Origin: Balanoglossus misakiensis
Taxonomy: Eukaryota > Hemichordata
Direction: 5' to 3'
Length of the DNA stretch: 64,000 bases
Assembly (NCBI GenBank): GCA_040954595.2
Contig: CM082591.2
Location: forward strand, 7,626,001-7,690,000
In this document: piece after piece, positions 33,261 through 45,740 of the stretch
Position numbering within the stretch: the first letter of the stretch is position 1
How the letters are laid out: each line of letters begins with the position of its first letter
Translations under genes and position numbers: made by a program
Notes under the pieces: model-generated
Told to the model about the DNA's origin: nothing
The model's database searches: none
The model's input: only the letters and a program-made list of their open reading frames with translations

Positions 33261-33930
33261 GCTCCCTAAAGGTCAAATGAGGTGTAAAACCAGACCACAA
33301 CATGTACGATTAAATATTAACCTTACTCTGCATGATAGTATCATGTGTACGTATTGATTGATAGAAAAGTTGGAGCTTAATAATTAAAGACAGCTCCCTA
33401 AAGGTCAAATGAGGTCACAGTCTGTGTAAAACCAGACCACAACATGTACAATTAAATAAGGGTTAACCTTACTCTGCATAACCATGTCTTCGTATTGATT
33501 GATAAAAAAGTTTGAGCTTAATAATCATAATTGCGCGGCCTTAAAAAACAAATTGTCTCAATCTTACAGTTGTCGACAGAATTTCAAAGTAGAGTTATAG
33601 TCGAATTTTATTTAGATAGAATTCAGTCTGTGATGCCAACAAAGAATTTGAAGACATTGAATTTGAGGGGTAGACGGCTGTTGAAATGGTCACTTCTGTC
33701 AATAAAATACTCTACCTACTTCAGTCTGTAAAAAAGTGGACAATTTCTCACAAGAAATGGCTTTGTTTCTAGGAACCTTACACTTTATAAATGCACAATC
33801 TCCACAAACTGTCATGAAACTAAGATAGTGCTCACACACGAGGCAAAATCATCTCTATGAGTTTGGTTCTATAGGCTTTACGTGAGTACTGCGTGTGGTT
33901 GTCATGTGATACCTGTTGTTGTACACCAAA
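33261..33930 (+). repeat. Segmentally duplicated gene flank, copy 2, with an internal tandem repeat
   Basis: GCTCCCTAAAGGTCAAATGA at 33261 recurs at about 33391, followed each time by ACCAGACCACAACATGTAC, so about 130 bases are in tandem. The whole block matches 17565-18640. This copy has no retrotransposon between it and the gene, unlike copy 1. Confidence 0.65.
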
Positions 33931-34910
33931 AAAAACGAGAACATACAGTTAATATTTTGTATGCCCTATAGCATTACTGCATTGGTGAAAATAATTGTCC
34001 CTTTTATGATTATTGCTAATGAAGTTGTTTACATTGATGAATCATAGACGTTGTTTAGTCTCCGATTAATTCAAATCAAGAAAAGTGTAGTGACTTATTT
34101 TCAGTAGAATTCTGTTTAGGATGTGTTTCTGTTATATGAAGAAATTGTTGAGTTTCGTCCATGGGCCGGTGCACAATTCTTCTTGCTCTAATAATATGAT
34201 AAAAGAAAAATTTAAATATTGCGACCACAGAGGTAATATCGAGCACTAAAAATTAAGTATGCTAATGAGCGCCAGTCGGCGTATTGGTTAGTCTCATGTT
34301 GTCTCGTGAGATCTCTCTCTCAACTCTCGTTGCCTCGTGTTGTTGCATTCATAACGTTATTCCGTTCACGTAAAAGACTTCGCGTTTTTTACGTGGAGAT
34401 AGGTGTTTTTACGTTAGTTGCAAACGTGAAAAAGTTTCTTATTTTGGGCAACAAAAAATCATATTATCTACGAAATATGTGTATGCCTTGTTAGCTTGAT
34501 ATCTCATTGTAACAAACGCATTTATTTCTTTTTAGTCATTTTATGTGAAATTTGGTCATCAATTTGTATGGTCGCCCGATGTTTGAATCCATAGTTGCAG
34601 TGCAGCGACACGGTGTAACGATGTACACGCTCAAAATTCGAATCCATAGTGCGCGTGCCACACAAACAGACGTTGACATGAAGCCAAACTCTTTTCCACC
34701 CGAACGTCTAACGCGAACGCGAACGTGGGTTCTACGCGTCCACATTCACGTAAAACGTGTAGCCGAACCTGTCTATTGAGACCGCCATCGACATTGATCC
34801 TGTTCGCACATACTGTGTCAACACCAAACAATCTCCATATGTCAAAGCCTTTTACCGCCATCACCCATTACGACTGACATTAGACACAGGAGCGGAGACA
34901 AACATGATAA

Positions 34911-35430
34911 GGGTGACGCTTTTTTTTTATTTGTTTCTCATCTCCAGAGGAATAGTCAGGCAGGGCGGGCGGGCGAAATGAAAAAAAAAACGTGTACCAA
35001 AACAAAACCTGTTTCAGTTCCATGTTTTATCCATACAAACAAATGTGTGGGCCTATTTGTTTCTGTTCAATGTTCTGGCTGTTCAGTCATTGCAATTTCT
35101 TATCTTTCAGTCCAGTGTTTTATGCTCTCTGTCCTTTTAGTCACTATAATTTCTTGTCTTTCACTTTAATGCTCTTTCCTTTCATTCTCTACAATTTCTT
35201 CCCTTTCCTCCGGCCTCGATGGCTTCAGCCATGGTCCGACACGACCGCCATGATGAATATGACGTCATATTTGCAAAATCTCACAATTAGCCGTTGGGGG
35301 CGCTGTTGCTAGGATGGTCGCCTCAGGCTCAGAGTCGGCGCAAATAAAACAGTTTTTTTTATTTTCATGTCGGAGCAGAAATTTACGGTCGGTCGGGAGA
35401 TGAGAAACACAGAAAATAAAAACGTCACCC
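34911..35430. mobile_element. MITE with GGGTGACG ends and TAA target duplication (PIF/Harbinger-like)
   Basis: The ends GGGTGACGCTTTTT and AAAAACGTCACCC, followed inward by TTTCTCATCTCC and its complement, are inverted repeats. TAA flanks both sides (34908-34910 and 35431-35433). A three-base TWA duplication is typical of PIF/Harbinger elements. It lies inside the protease coding part of the LTR element just after the active site. It has no transposase gene. Confidence 0.75.
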
Positions 35431-36406
35431 TAAAGGCATCCACTGTGAAATACATCGGTGCACCAATACAAACAAGCACATAATGGGCATTTCAAGCTGA
35501 TGGGATAACACCATTAAGTGTTAATGGCGAAACACACATCGTTCTAGCCAGAGGTGACATCGAACTTAAACTTGATGCACTAATAGTTGAAGAGCCTGAC
35601 GTTGACGTCCTAGCAGGCACGCCGTTTATGACGGAAAACGATATATCCGTCCGCCCAGCAAAAAGTCAAGTGACAATCAAAGGTGTATAATATAGATGTC
35701 ACACGATACGGCCACACCACCAACCTATCAGAAACACAGGCCGTACGTCGCACACAATCATTCGTGTTACGATCACCACCCTTGTCGACAGTTGTATTGC
35801 CTGGCGAATACCTGGAAGTAGCTGTACCCCAGTGATAGACCCAGAAGGTACATTAGCTATTGAGTCCAGATGTGATTCAGACAGTTCTAAACACAAGCCA
35901 GTACGTGCAGGTATGTGGCCAAAACCGAGCGCATCATAGAAGCTGTCGCAGGCAAAGTACGTATATACCCGGTACAACGAGTCTACTGAGCCCAGAAGAC
36001 TTTGTCGATCGCAACGACCACTTCTGTCAGGTTCGCTACGTGACCCCGCCTAATATCACTAAGCCTGATATAAGCGTTCCGATCACTACGCACATTCCCC
36101 CCAACAAAAAAACAATAGTGGATTATTCGAGCACAGTCCAGTTAGACCCAGACAACATAATACCGGAATCAGACTGTTCCGCAACCTCCTACGCGAGTAT
36201 GACAGCATCTTCAACCCGTCCATTGAGTGTTACAATGGAGCGAAAGGTGACTTCAAATCCACTGTCAACATGGGTCCGGTCGAACTACCACAGAGAAAAG
36301 GAAGAGTGCCTCAATATTCCCGCGACAAACTCATCGAATTACAAAACAAATTCGACGAACTTGAAGCAATGGGAGTCTTCAAAACCCAGAAGCTGCAGGC
36401 ATCACT

Positions 36407-37717
36407 GTGGAATACCTAAACCCATCCTTCCTTGTCAAAAAGCAATCAGGTGGCTTTCGTCTAGTAACAGCATTTGCAGACGTCGGTCGTTACAGTAAAC
36501 CACGACCGTCGCTGATGCCAAACGCAGATTCCACCCTTCGTACACTCGTCAGGTGGAAGTATATCATCACATCAGATTTGACAAACGCATTCTACCAGAT
36601 CCCGCTCACAAAACAGTCAATGAAATATTGCGGAGTAGTAACACCATATCGCGGTGTCCATGTTTACACCCGATCAGCTACGGGTATGCGTGGATCAGAA
36701 ACACTAGGCGACCTTATTCAAGAGGGTGTGGTCACAAAGATCGCAGGTGACATGTACTGTGGTGGCGATTCACCCCAAGACCTTCTACCGGTACACAACT
36801 GGGAAAGAGCCCTCCAAGCCCTAAGTCAATGCAACCTCCGCTTAGCTGCATCAAAGACAACCATTTGTCCAAAATCAACAATGCTTCTTGGCTGGATCTG
36901 GCAAGGAGGTGAGATTTCCGCCAGCCCGCATCGCATTGCCACACTATCCACATGCTCCCCACTGGACACAGTTCATGGCATCCGCTCATTCATGGGTGCA
37001 TACAGAGTATTGAGTCGTGTCATCAAGGGCTGCTCACATCTCTTGACTCCATTAGAATCAGCTATAACAGGCAAGATGTCACAAGACAAAATTGTATGGT
37101 CTGATGAGCTCCTTCACAAGTTTCACCATGCACAACAATCTCTAAAGCACAACAAGACCAATGTACTCCCCCAACCGACTGACCAGTTATGGATTGTTAC
37201 AGATGAATCTGTTACAAAACATGGAATCGGTGCCACACTGTATGTAACACGCAACTCGGTGATATATCTCGCCGGATTCTTCAGCGCTAAACTACGTAAA
37301 CACCAACTCATGTGGTGTGGCTACGTATGCGTGATAGAAGCACTTTGCATTGCCGCTGCTATAAAGCACTTCAGCCCATTCATCAAACAGTTCGACCACC
37401 AGGTGTGCGTCCTCACGGACAGTAAGCCCTGTGTACAAGCTGTCGACAAGCTCTGCAGAGGAGAGTTCTCAGCCAGCCCACGAGTTACGTTCTTTTTGTC
37501 AATTGCGAGCAGATACCAGGTCGCTTTACGCCACCTCGCTGGTTCTGCCAACGTACCCTCTGATTTTGCAAGTCGCAATGCCCCTAGCTGCGAAGATCCC
37601 AAATGTCAGATATGCTCATTCATCATTCGTATTGAAGATTCTGTCGTCAGATCTACTTCCGTCAGCGACATTGTGAATGGGAAACATCGTCTCCCCTTCA
37701 CAAGAAGATCAGCGTAG
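36407..37717 (+). pseudogene. LTR-element reverse transcriptase/RNase H, active-site residue lost
   Basis: The 436-codon frame shows [16 protein letters not shown], motif [13 protein letters not shown], the YxDD-equivalent region reading IAGDMYCGG, and [11 protein letters not shown]-like segments with LGWIWQGG. RNase H follows with [28 protein letters not shown] and the final [11 protein letters not shown]. In active relatives the catalytic box has two aspartates; here the first position is Gly (GGT), so polymerase activity should be lost. The frame is otherwise intact, which suggests the mutation is recent or that it was fixed before most other decay. Confidence 0.8.
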
Positions 37718-37917
37718 TTAAAGGGGAAATCCAGCCTAGCTGATTTCTACATAATTTGGTAGCTTTGAGGTCACTCTTTCAGAATAAAACATATTCGCCA
37801 TGTATATTAGTCTCGCGATTTTTTACAGAATCGAGGGAAAGTTGGCAGAATTTCCAATATGGCGTTTACTGTAATTTGAATCATGGGAAAAAAGCGCCAG
37901 GACCCACTTCCGCCCAC
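37716..37917. mobile_element. 202-base insertion with 6-base target duplication
   Basis: CAGCGT occurs at 37710-37715 and 37918-37923. The LTR-element frame is continuous across the site if one copy and the insert are left out. The insert starts AGTTAAAGGGGAAATCC and ends CTTCCGCCCAC, with no clear inverted ends, so it may be a SINE or a solo fragment. I do not recognise its family. Confidence 0.6.
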
Positions 37918-37923
37918 CAGCGT

Positions 37924-39480
37924 GGTTAAGCACCCAATCAGAGTGTCCGGATCTTTGTCGTGTTCACGCTCACCTATCACAGGGAACGCGACCATCTAAG
38001 AAACTCACTAACATCAAGGATGTGAAGAGATACCTCGGCGTCACCACTATAGCAAAAAACGGAATGTTAGTAGTCAAACACAATGCCCCTTTTTGCCCAA
38101 CACAAGATTTCATCGTTGTTCCCAGAGCCGTTCTTGATGGTCTATTAAAGGGCACATGTCATGCTTTGAAAAGTTTTCATTTTTCCACGTCAAAAGCTCA
38201 CCTAGGGTACCTGTCTATGCATTGCCTATTGTGTCAGTTCCGAAAAATGTGCGCGAATGCCGGAATTTGCCCCCTTTTTTCATGCCTGTGATCAGGGAGC
38301 CACTTCGCACTCGAGCCAGGCGAAGGTATTTGCATATGGACAAACAAGTACACTACGTCCTAGTGTACCATTCTGCTAACAGTAAAGTGTAATTAGCAGT
38401 CCATGAGTAATTAAGTCCCCAGACAAAGACAAGCTATATAAACAGTGTTCAAAGCAAAGGAAGCCCTTGCCTCACATTACAGGCAGAGGATTTACGAAGG
38501 TGTGAAAGACTATTTGTCCACATCAAGATAAGTCTTCGACTGAACTTCGAAAAGCCGAAAAAACTCGACTGAGTTGGGTTAGGGGTACACGCCCACCTGC
38601 CGCTTTTACTTGCCTGTTATCTAAGCACAGCGGGCAAAACGCATTGCAAGATAGTAACATACGTTAACTTTAAGACCCAAATAGTGATTTTACGCGTGGT
38701 TGTATAGGGCATGACATGGGACCTTTAACTGCAATACATATCAAGCTTGATCATCCATCCAAACACCAACTCAAGCTCATCATGAAGCGCCATTTCTATG
38801 CCCTTGACATTGATAGGTCCATAGAATCTGTCTCCGAGGCATGCCACATATGCGCCTCCTTAAAGAAACTGCCCAACAGCCTAAGCTGAGCAAACAACAG
38901 AAGACCCCCCAGAAGTTGTTGGTATTAACTACGCGGCTGATGTCCTCAAGCGCAGTCGACAACTCATCCTTGTCCTCAGTGAAACTACAACTTCTTACAA
39001 ATCAACATGCATCATCGAGAATGAAAACCATGTTACACTTCGCGACAGCCTTGCACATATGTGCATAGAGCTACGTCCACTAGACGGCCCACATGCCATC
39101 ATTCGCATTGACCCCGCACCAGGATTCATGGCACTCCGCAATAATGAAACTCTCCACCATTTGCACATATTCATCGATATAGGCTGCATAAAGAACCTTA
39201 CCAAAAAGCCAGTTGCAGAAAAAGCCATCTATGAGCTGGAAGAAGAGCTCCTTCGCCAAGAACCTGGTGGCGATTCTGTCAGTCCACTTAACCTGGCTAT
39301 AGCTACAGCACGACTTAACTCCCGCATTAGGAGCCGTGATTTATCTGCCCGGGAAATGCTGACACAGCGAAACCAGTTCACCAATGACAAGATCCAACTT
39401 TCTGATCGTGAACTGATTAGCAAACAACTCGAACAGCGCATTATCAACCACCCGTACAGCCAGCTACCCAAGTCCAGAAA
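37924..39480 (+). pseudogene. LTR-element integrase, interrupted
   Basis: The start ([21 protein letters not shown]) and [11 protein letters not shown] precede the insertion at 38149. After it comes the HHCC zinc region (HPSKHQ and CHICASL), then the catalytic core (YAADVLKRSRQLIL; MCIELRPLDGPHAIIRIDPA; NLTKKPVAEKAIYEL; LNSRIRSRDLSAREM). A further degraded tail to about 39690 holds a C-terminal domain in another frame. Integrase inserts the retrotransposon DNA into the genome. This copy is split by the insertion and has a broken tail. Confidence 0.8.
38149..38724. mobile_element. MITE with TTAA target sites (piggyBac-like)
   Basis: The ends AGGGCACATGTCATG and the complement of AGGTCCCATGTCATG are inverted repeats with two mismatches, each next to TTAA (38145-38148 and 38725-38728). 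TTAA duplication is the mark of piggyBac-type transposition, although a TA target cannot be excluded. The integrase frame reads straight through the empty site. Confidence 0.7.
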
Positions 39481-40555
39481 CAAAACTGCTCACCAGAATG
39501 ACATCAAGGTTGGCGAATTAGTGTATTTGCATGCAGATAATCACATGCTCGTAGCCGATACTTGGTTGTCGCCATTGATGGCGATTGGTGCTTCATCAGG
39601 AAATTTGCTGGATCCCAACTTCGTGCATCTTCTTACAAGATCAAGATCAGGCTCAGCGAGTGTTACAGTGTACCCTGGGTTATTACATATACAACAAGTA
39701 CCAGTAGAATTATTTTCACACATAAATTGATAAATCGCCTTCATCCTTTCGGATGCAACGGAGATCTTATGGAAAGTGGACCGCACATCATAACTTTCAG
39801 ACAGCTCCATGTCAAACTTCATGAAAAAACGAGTAAAAATTCTCCAAAATGACTCAAATTAGGATTATTCATATTTGTTACATGAAGCGACTGTAGACTG
39901 AAATATTTTTTTTTCCAAAAGAACCAAAGTTTTGATTGTGTACAGACCAAGTTGACGGAATGCATTCAATTTCAAACAGTCTTGTCTCAAAATCCCTCAA
40001 AATAAACTGTAAAAATATTTCAAAACAGCCTTAATTTATTTTGTCAACACTCAGTACATGTAGCGACTGCACCTACAATTAATTTCTGTTCTTAATTTTT
40101 CTTCAAAATGTGGAAAATAACTCCAAAAATTATGAAAGTGACATTGGTTCAGTGTGAAGTTTGTTGCCATGGCCATAACATGTAGTTATATACATGTACA
40201 GTTATTCTATGATTGACAGATTGATACTGTGGAAGGGCAGTGGAGCCTGGAAGGTCAAATGAGGTCACACCGCGACAATATGTATGGTTTAAATGTTAAC
40301 TATACTATATGATACATTAACACCATGTCCAAATATAATTGACAGAATAGCTAAACCTTAATCTAAATTCTGTTATCATTACTTAAAGGTGTGTGATCAC
40401 AATCTATTCTTTGGTACCTTGTTATCTTATCAAATATTTGCAGTGTGCAGACCACAGTTACCAGCAGCATTATCATTGTATTTGTAAAGTTTAGGTTTTA
40501 AATGAACCATCAAAAGTGTTCTTGGGAGAAATATGTTGAAATGTCAATCATTACT

Positions 40556-43198
40556 CAGGGCTCGAATTTAAATTTTTTGAGTGGTATCCTACTTGGGCTA
40601 CCATTTCCCAAAGTTGGTAGCCATAATTGGTAGTCCACAAATATCGCCACATTATACAGTTCATGTGACAATGTCACTTCTAACTTTGTACTAGTCATGA
40701 GGAAACTGGTGTTCATCAATGCATTTTAACCACAATGGAAAATTTAGTAATACAGTGGTTCCCTGCCGGTATGTCTTATGTCAGAGTACAGTACTACACA
40801 CTACGCTCGGCCAGCTGGTTGGCCTCAAAGATTATTGACTAATATGTTGCAAGTATTTTTATCAACATACTCAAACGACCTAATCAAGATATGCAAATTA
40901 GGTAAAGACGCACACAAAAGAGCAGAGGACGCAGTTTGTGGTTTCATTGCGTCCCCAGAGACCAAGCAACTGCAAGGAAATAATTAAAGCTGCAAGCAGC
41001 ATTGAATGGGCCCAAGCATAGAGTGAATAACCATTAGACTCCATTCAGGGTTGTACCATTCAAATGCGTAGGCTGTACTTGCTCTCGATGTGGAGATATG
41101 GGGAAGTAGGCAACCACCCGAAATGCATGTCCTACAAGTACAAACACAACAACCAAAGGTGAACTTCTACGTTGTAAGTACTTCAGTAAGTACTTCAAAG
41201 GTCAGCTGAGGGTACCCGAAATTGGGCCAAAAATTAGGATTCTTATTTGGTTCATATTCAAGACAATGGAAAATCCTCACCCTTTGGGTTTGTCAAATTA
41301 GATATGGCCATAATAATGAGTTACGCAAGTAAGTTACAGGTGGCCCCAGGAATTTAGCATTTCATGACGCAGAGGGTCCTACCCTACCCCTCCAAACACC
41401 TGGCTATATATGATGTGCATGCTAACATATGGAAAACAGGTCAATGGACACCTGAGGTCACCCAAAAATTTGACAAAAAATTTTCATTCCTGTAAGTGTT
41501 TATGTCATGTGCAACAAATCCTACATTTGCATCCCTTTCACTTAGCCTACCATTAGGTATGCACGTAACACATGAATCAAACAGGTGTCACAGGTATCCC
41601 CCTGTATTTGGCATTTCATGATAGTTTCATCCCTCCAAATACCAAAGCTGCACCTGTACAACGTGCTGAGATATGGCACTGTACGACAGAGGTCATACAA
41701 ATCACCTTATACATTTGGGCAAAAAGCAACTGACACTTACATTCGTCCCTGTGGAACAAAAACCACACATATCGCCCTGTTGGTTAATATAAAATTAAAT
41801 GTACAAAATCAATGACTTAGGCAGGTGCAACAGGTGACCCCGCCTTTGGTATATCATTATGGTCCCATCCGTATATCCCCCCCCCCCCCCCCCACCGCCA
41901 AAGCTGCATGCATCTGTGAAATGTCACATAAGGTCGCCCACAACTTGACAGGAAAATCGGACTTCATATTGATCCATGTGCAACAAAAACCACGCTAGCA
42001 TCCCTTTCATTGACCCCACAATTACGCATGCACATAATTGAGTTACGCAGGTGTCACAGGTGACCCCCGAATCGGGCGTGTTATTTTGGTCCCATACAGC
42101 TGCATGAAGCTGCGTGCCATTACGGGCGACCTGATAACCCCCACGGCCACCTGCGGGCCGAACCCCATACTGACCGTCCAGTTGCAACGTCACGACTGAA
42201 GTAGGAACTTTTGAACGGCAACAAAGCCTGATTTCTGATTATTGCTGGTACCATACTCCCTTCTTGCAATAAAATCACTGGTCTGCTTACGTATTTCGGC
42301 CAATTTCCCGAACTACTATCCACTACATGTGACTACCATGCTAATGAAACCTCCCACAACATTAGCGTCTGAGGGTCAAAGTCCGCTGCCGCATTACATT
42401 GAATGTTAACCAGTGTAGCCGGGTCTGCGTATGCACATTTGAACGGCAACAGCTAACAAACTCAGCGTAATTCAATAAACGCCTAACACAGCCTGAACTC
42501 CGATAATGTGTTGTCCCAAAATTCATTCCGAGGAAAATAATCACTGGTCTGTTTACGTATTTCAGCCGATTTTCCAAGGACTACTGCACCCGCCAGAAGT
42601 GAGTACCCTGCTAATGAGATCTCCACAACATTACGTAATGACGGTTAAAGTCCGATGCCCTAATGTTCGTCCTCAGCCCACCAAAAATGTGAAAAATATT
42701 ACAAAAATCTTCTCAAAATCGACGTGGCCTAGGACCTTGAAATTTGGCACAGGGGATTTTGGTCATATGGTATACAAAGTTTGAGAAAAGAATTTAAATG
42801 CCGCCATTAACGTGCAAATTAGGTCAATTGAAAATTTCGCTCAAATATAGCCACCAAGTCACGTGACTAATTACAAATTCAAAGGGCAGGTGCACCAGTA
42901 TTCATGGGCCCCAACTACCGTGCCAAGTTTCATAGGCGTAGGTCCAGGGATTTTTGAGAAAAACGGGAGCAAAAAAACGACTCACGAAGAAAGAAGAAAA
43001 ACTCCAGCAATAACAGAAGGGGCCCAAGTGCAGCCACTGAAGCTCGCTAATGATACTGCGATCAATGAACGGCGCATCGTACGGACTGAAAAATTGCAGT
43101 TGCCCGAGTGGGCTACCAAAATTGGAAAATGGTAGCCCTAAGACAGGTTTTTGGTAGCCCCTGATCCTGGGGCTATAGCCCGTTCATTTCGAGCCCTG
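40556..43198. mobile_element. hAT-like non-autonomous element with CAGGGCTCGAA ends
   Basis: CAGGGCTCGAA at 40556 and TTCGAGCCCTG ending at 43198 are inverted termini of the CAGGG type common in hAT elements. TTACT is repeated outside both ends, shorter than the usual 8-base hAT duplication. Just inside the ends, GGTAGCC and GGGCTACC motifs recur. Most of the interior is a Helentron-like insertion (40984-43028). No transposase. Confidence 0.6.
40984..43028 (+). mobile_element. Helentron-like element A, copy 2, empty of element B, 3' hairpin truncated
   Basis: It starts TTAAAGCTGCAAGCAGC and follows 6966-8995 closely, then passes directly from GAAGAAAGAAGAAA to ACTCCAGCAATAACAGAAGG, the stretch that in copy 1 is separated by 5.1 kb of element B. 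It stops after GGGGCCCAAG, so the hairpin is incomplete. A C run at 41878-41894 is longer than in copy 1. Confidence 0.75.
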
Positions 43199-43649
43199 TT
43201 ACTTATTTATCAAAATTGACCTGCAGTGCATTTAAAAATAAGTGTCATTCTTTCATTTCCATGTCTGGAAGGTAGCATATGTGACAGCATTAAAAAAAAT
43301 GATAAAAAATAAAGTTGCTTTCATTATTATTTCCAAGCTTCAGTATTAATAAATCATATATGTGGCCAGATCAATTAATTCAAATCAATAAAAATCGCGT
43401 CAAGGACACAGTGGTCCCATTGAGAGATTACACAAGAAAAAGTCTACACCGGAGTACATGGCCATATACGGGTACAGACAGACAGACACACACACACACA
43501 TAGAGAGAGATCAATGGGCATGCAAACACTGACTGACCCATAAGCTGCCAATGGCATATGTACTGTACATACACTGAATAGAACAGCTGGCCTCTTGAAA
43601 ACTTAGCCAGTTATGTAATCATTCAGGAATTTGCTGTGTATATAAACAA

Positions 43650-43930
43650 CTCAATAAAGTAAATACACACCACTTCCCAAAGCAAGCTGACCAGTAGTTC
43701 TTGAGTTACTGAGTTTTGACCAAATTCTCATTTTTCCAGCTAATTTGCATATTTTTGGCAATGACAACTTCATTTGAACAAACTCCCATCTACAGCCCAG
43801 CCTGCATCTGCACACCAAATATCGAGGTCATACACGCAGTGGTTTTCAAAATTTTGATGTGGACGGACATACAGACAGACATACATCCATACATACATAC
43901 ATACATACATACATACATACATACAGACGC
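43650..43930 (+). repeat. Dispersed repeat ending in an (ACAT)n microsatellite
   Basis: The part 43655-43800 (CCAAAGCAAGCTGACCAG, TTTGCATATTTTTGGCAATGACAACTT) is related to 57365-57500 in the first intron of GNPTAB. The tail holds ACGGACATACAGACAGACAT and then about 40 bases of ACAT repeats (43884-43924). ORFs through the microsatellite are not genes. Confidence 0.6.
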
Positions 43931-44699
43931 AACCGATCCCATAAGGTTCCATGGTATATAGGCCTATACCAATGGGACCTAAAAATCTTCAAGAATTACA
44001 TGGTATTTCTGATGTAATTTTACTTTTTTACATAAATCGGTAGGTCTAATACTGATCCACATCTTGATTAATACGTCTTGGCAGATATGGTGCATAATCA
44101 CCCCAAAATAGCACTTTTCTGAATGAGTTCACAGCTTAACAAATAGGTGTCAACAATGCAGATGGCTGTTTTTCTCAGTTTGCATTTTCGCTGCTCTTGA
44201 CAACTTCAGAAGAATTTAGCTTCGCTCTGCGTGGGCCGAATTTGCTCAAATTTTAACAGGGGATTGTGTATGACCCATCCAACAAAACAGATTTTTTTTG
44301 GTCGATAGAGTGTCCCTGGCGGGAATAAACACTGATTCAATACAACCCACTGTGAATTTGATCAAATTTTCTAAAAATCTAACGTTCAAACGCTGTTACT
44401 CCTCAATGGAAGCAGATAACGCAAAACAAAATTACAGTTTTTTTTTGCACGTGTACTCTAGTTTCGAATGACATATTAAGATGCATAATGCATGGTCTAC
44501 TTTTTTACCTAAATTAAATTGAATGACATAATATCAAAAAATGTTTTTTTTTAACCCCAAAACGCCTCGATTTCCGTTGCAACTCAAACAAAAGTTCAAA
44601 AACTCAGCTTCCAGAATGTATATGGTTTATGGGGGTTTTAATTTTGTCTTTGATAAGAAATAGGCCTCTGAAAAAGTCTCGACGGTTTCATGTAATGCC

Positions 44700-45740
44700 A
44701 CCTTAATTTTGTAACAGAGTGGTTGATTCCTTCACAAGGTAGAACTTCAATGCATGGTTCACTGCCAAAGCTACAGTAGGTTCAATTGTCATAAACTGGA
44801 GAGTCTGGTTCCAAGTACCACAGAGCTGCTCAGTACTTGTCACATACCTGTGTTGTAGATGTGATATCAGAGTTTGGAATCTCTTTGCCACCACCCATTT
44901 ACAACATGTCACCTACCAGGGTTATATGTATTCAGTGTATCCAGTTAAAAAACAAGATAATAAATCATCAGCTCCAGTAGAACATACCTCTCAAAACGGT
45001 TGTTGCGGAGTGGTTGATTCCTTCCCTAGTTAGAGCTTCAATCCAGGTACATCTGAAATAAGTGATATTAGTCGCATGTAAATACATGTATATTGGTATT
45101 CACAATATTCACAATATTCTGGTCATCTTTCAAGCCAAGAAAAGTTTGGACACTGAATTGTTAAGTTATTTCCAATAGAATTCTTTAAAGGTGTGTTTCT
45201 GTTACATGAAAATGAAAAAGGTGTGGCTTTAGTTGGAGGACTGAAAGAAAAAGACAGAAAATCACACCAAGTTCAATGCAACATTACCTCTTAGTGTTGT
45301 AACAGATAAGTTGATTCCTTCACCAGGTAGAAATTCTGTCCTGAGGCACACAACTGTATCAAGAGCTCTGCAGGTGACATGATCACCGGAATAAAATGGC
45401 AGAAAAGTCACTGAGTCAGATTTTTTGTACCTCGAGATACCAAGCACGATTGTCATGTGATCTGAGTAAATATCTGTGTTGTACATCTAGTCTGGTCTCT
45501 GTCAAAGTTCAACTGACATCGTCCATTTAGAACATGTCAGCTATTGAAGTTCAGTTATTAACTTAGAAAATGTTTCACTGCAACTAACTAAATAATTATC
45601 AAATGTTTTAAATATTTTTTGGTGACTGGAACTCTGTCATCTTCTATTCAATTCAAATATATTTCTTTCTGTTGGATTTCCATATAATGTGTGTTAACAG
45701 GACAGTTGGATATATGAGGTAAAGGTCAGATAAGGTCTAT
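44700..45740 (+). repeat. Two to three related copies of a GTTGATTCCTTC-containing segment, plus flank-type repeat
   Basis: Segments at 44710, 45005 and 45295 share GTTGATTCCTTC followed by A-G-rich TAGA.CTTC. The parts at 45130-45220 and 45700-45760 resemble the duplicated gene flanks at 17.6 and 33.3-34.1 kb. No coding region is supported between 43.9 and 46.4 kb. Confidence 0.45.

Larger units (their letters stand above)
34790..39710 (+). mobile_element. Decayed LTR retrotransposon (protease, RT/RNase H, integrase), no LTRs recognised
   Basis: Coding order is aspartic protease (active-site LDTGAE at 34878-34895), reverse transcriptase with RNase H (36407-37717), then integrase (37924-39480), in the Ty3/Gypsy-like or BEL-like order; I could not decide the lineage. 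Three insertions interrupt it: 34911-35430, 37716-37917 and 38149-38724. Each has short direct repeats at its borders, and the frame is continuous across each without it. Many stops and frameshifts remain. No gag was recognised upstream (34250-34780), and no matching terminal repeats were found, so it is a relic. Confidence 0.8.

Noticed and set aside
43716-43961. 81-codon ORF with Tyr/His/Thr repeats
   Set aside because: Translation of the ACAT microsatellite.
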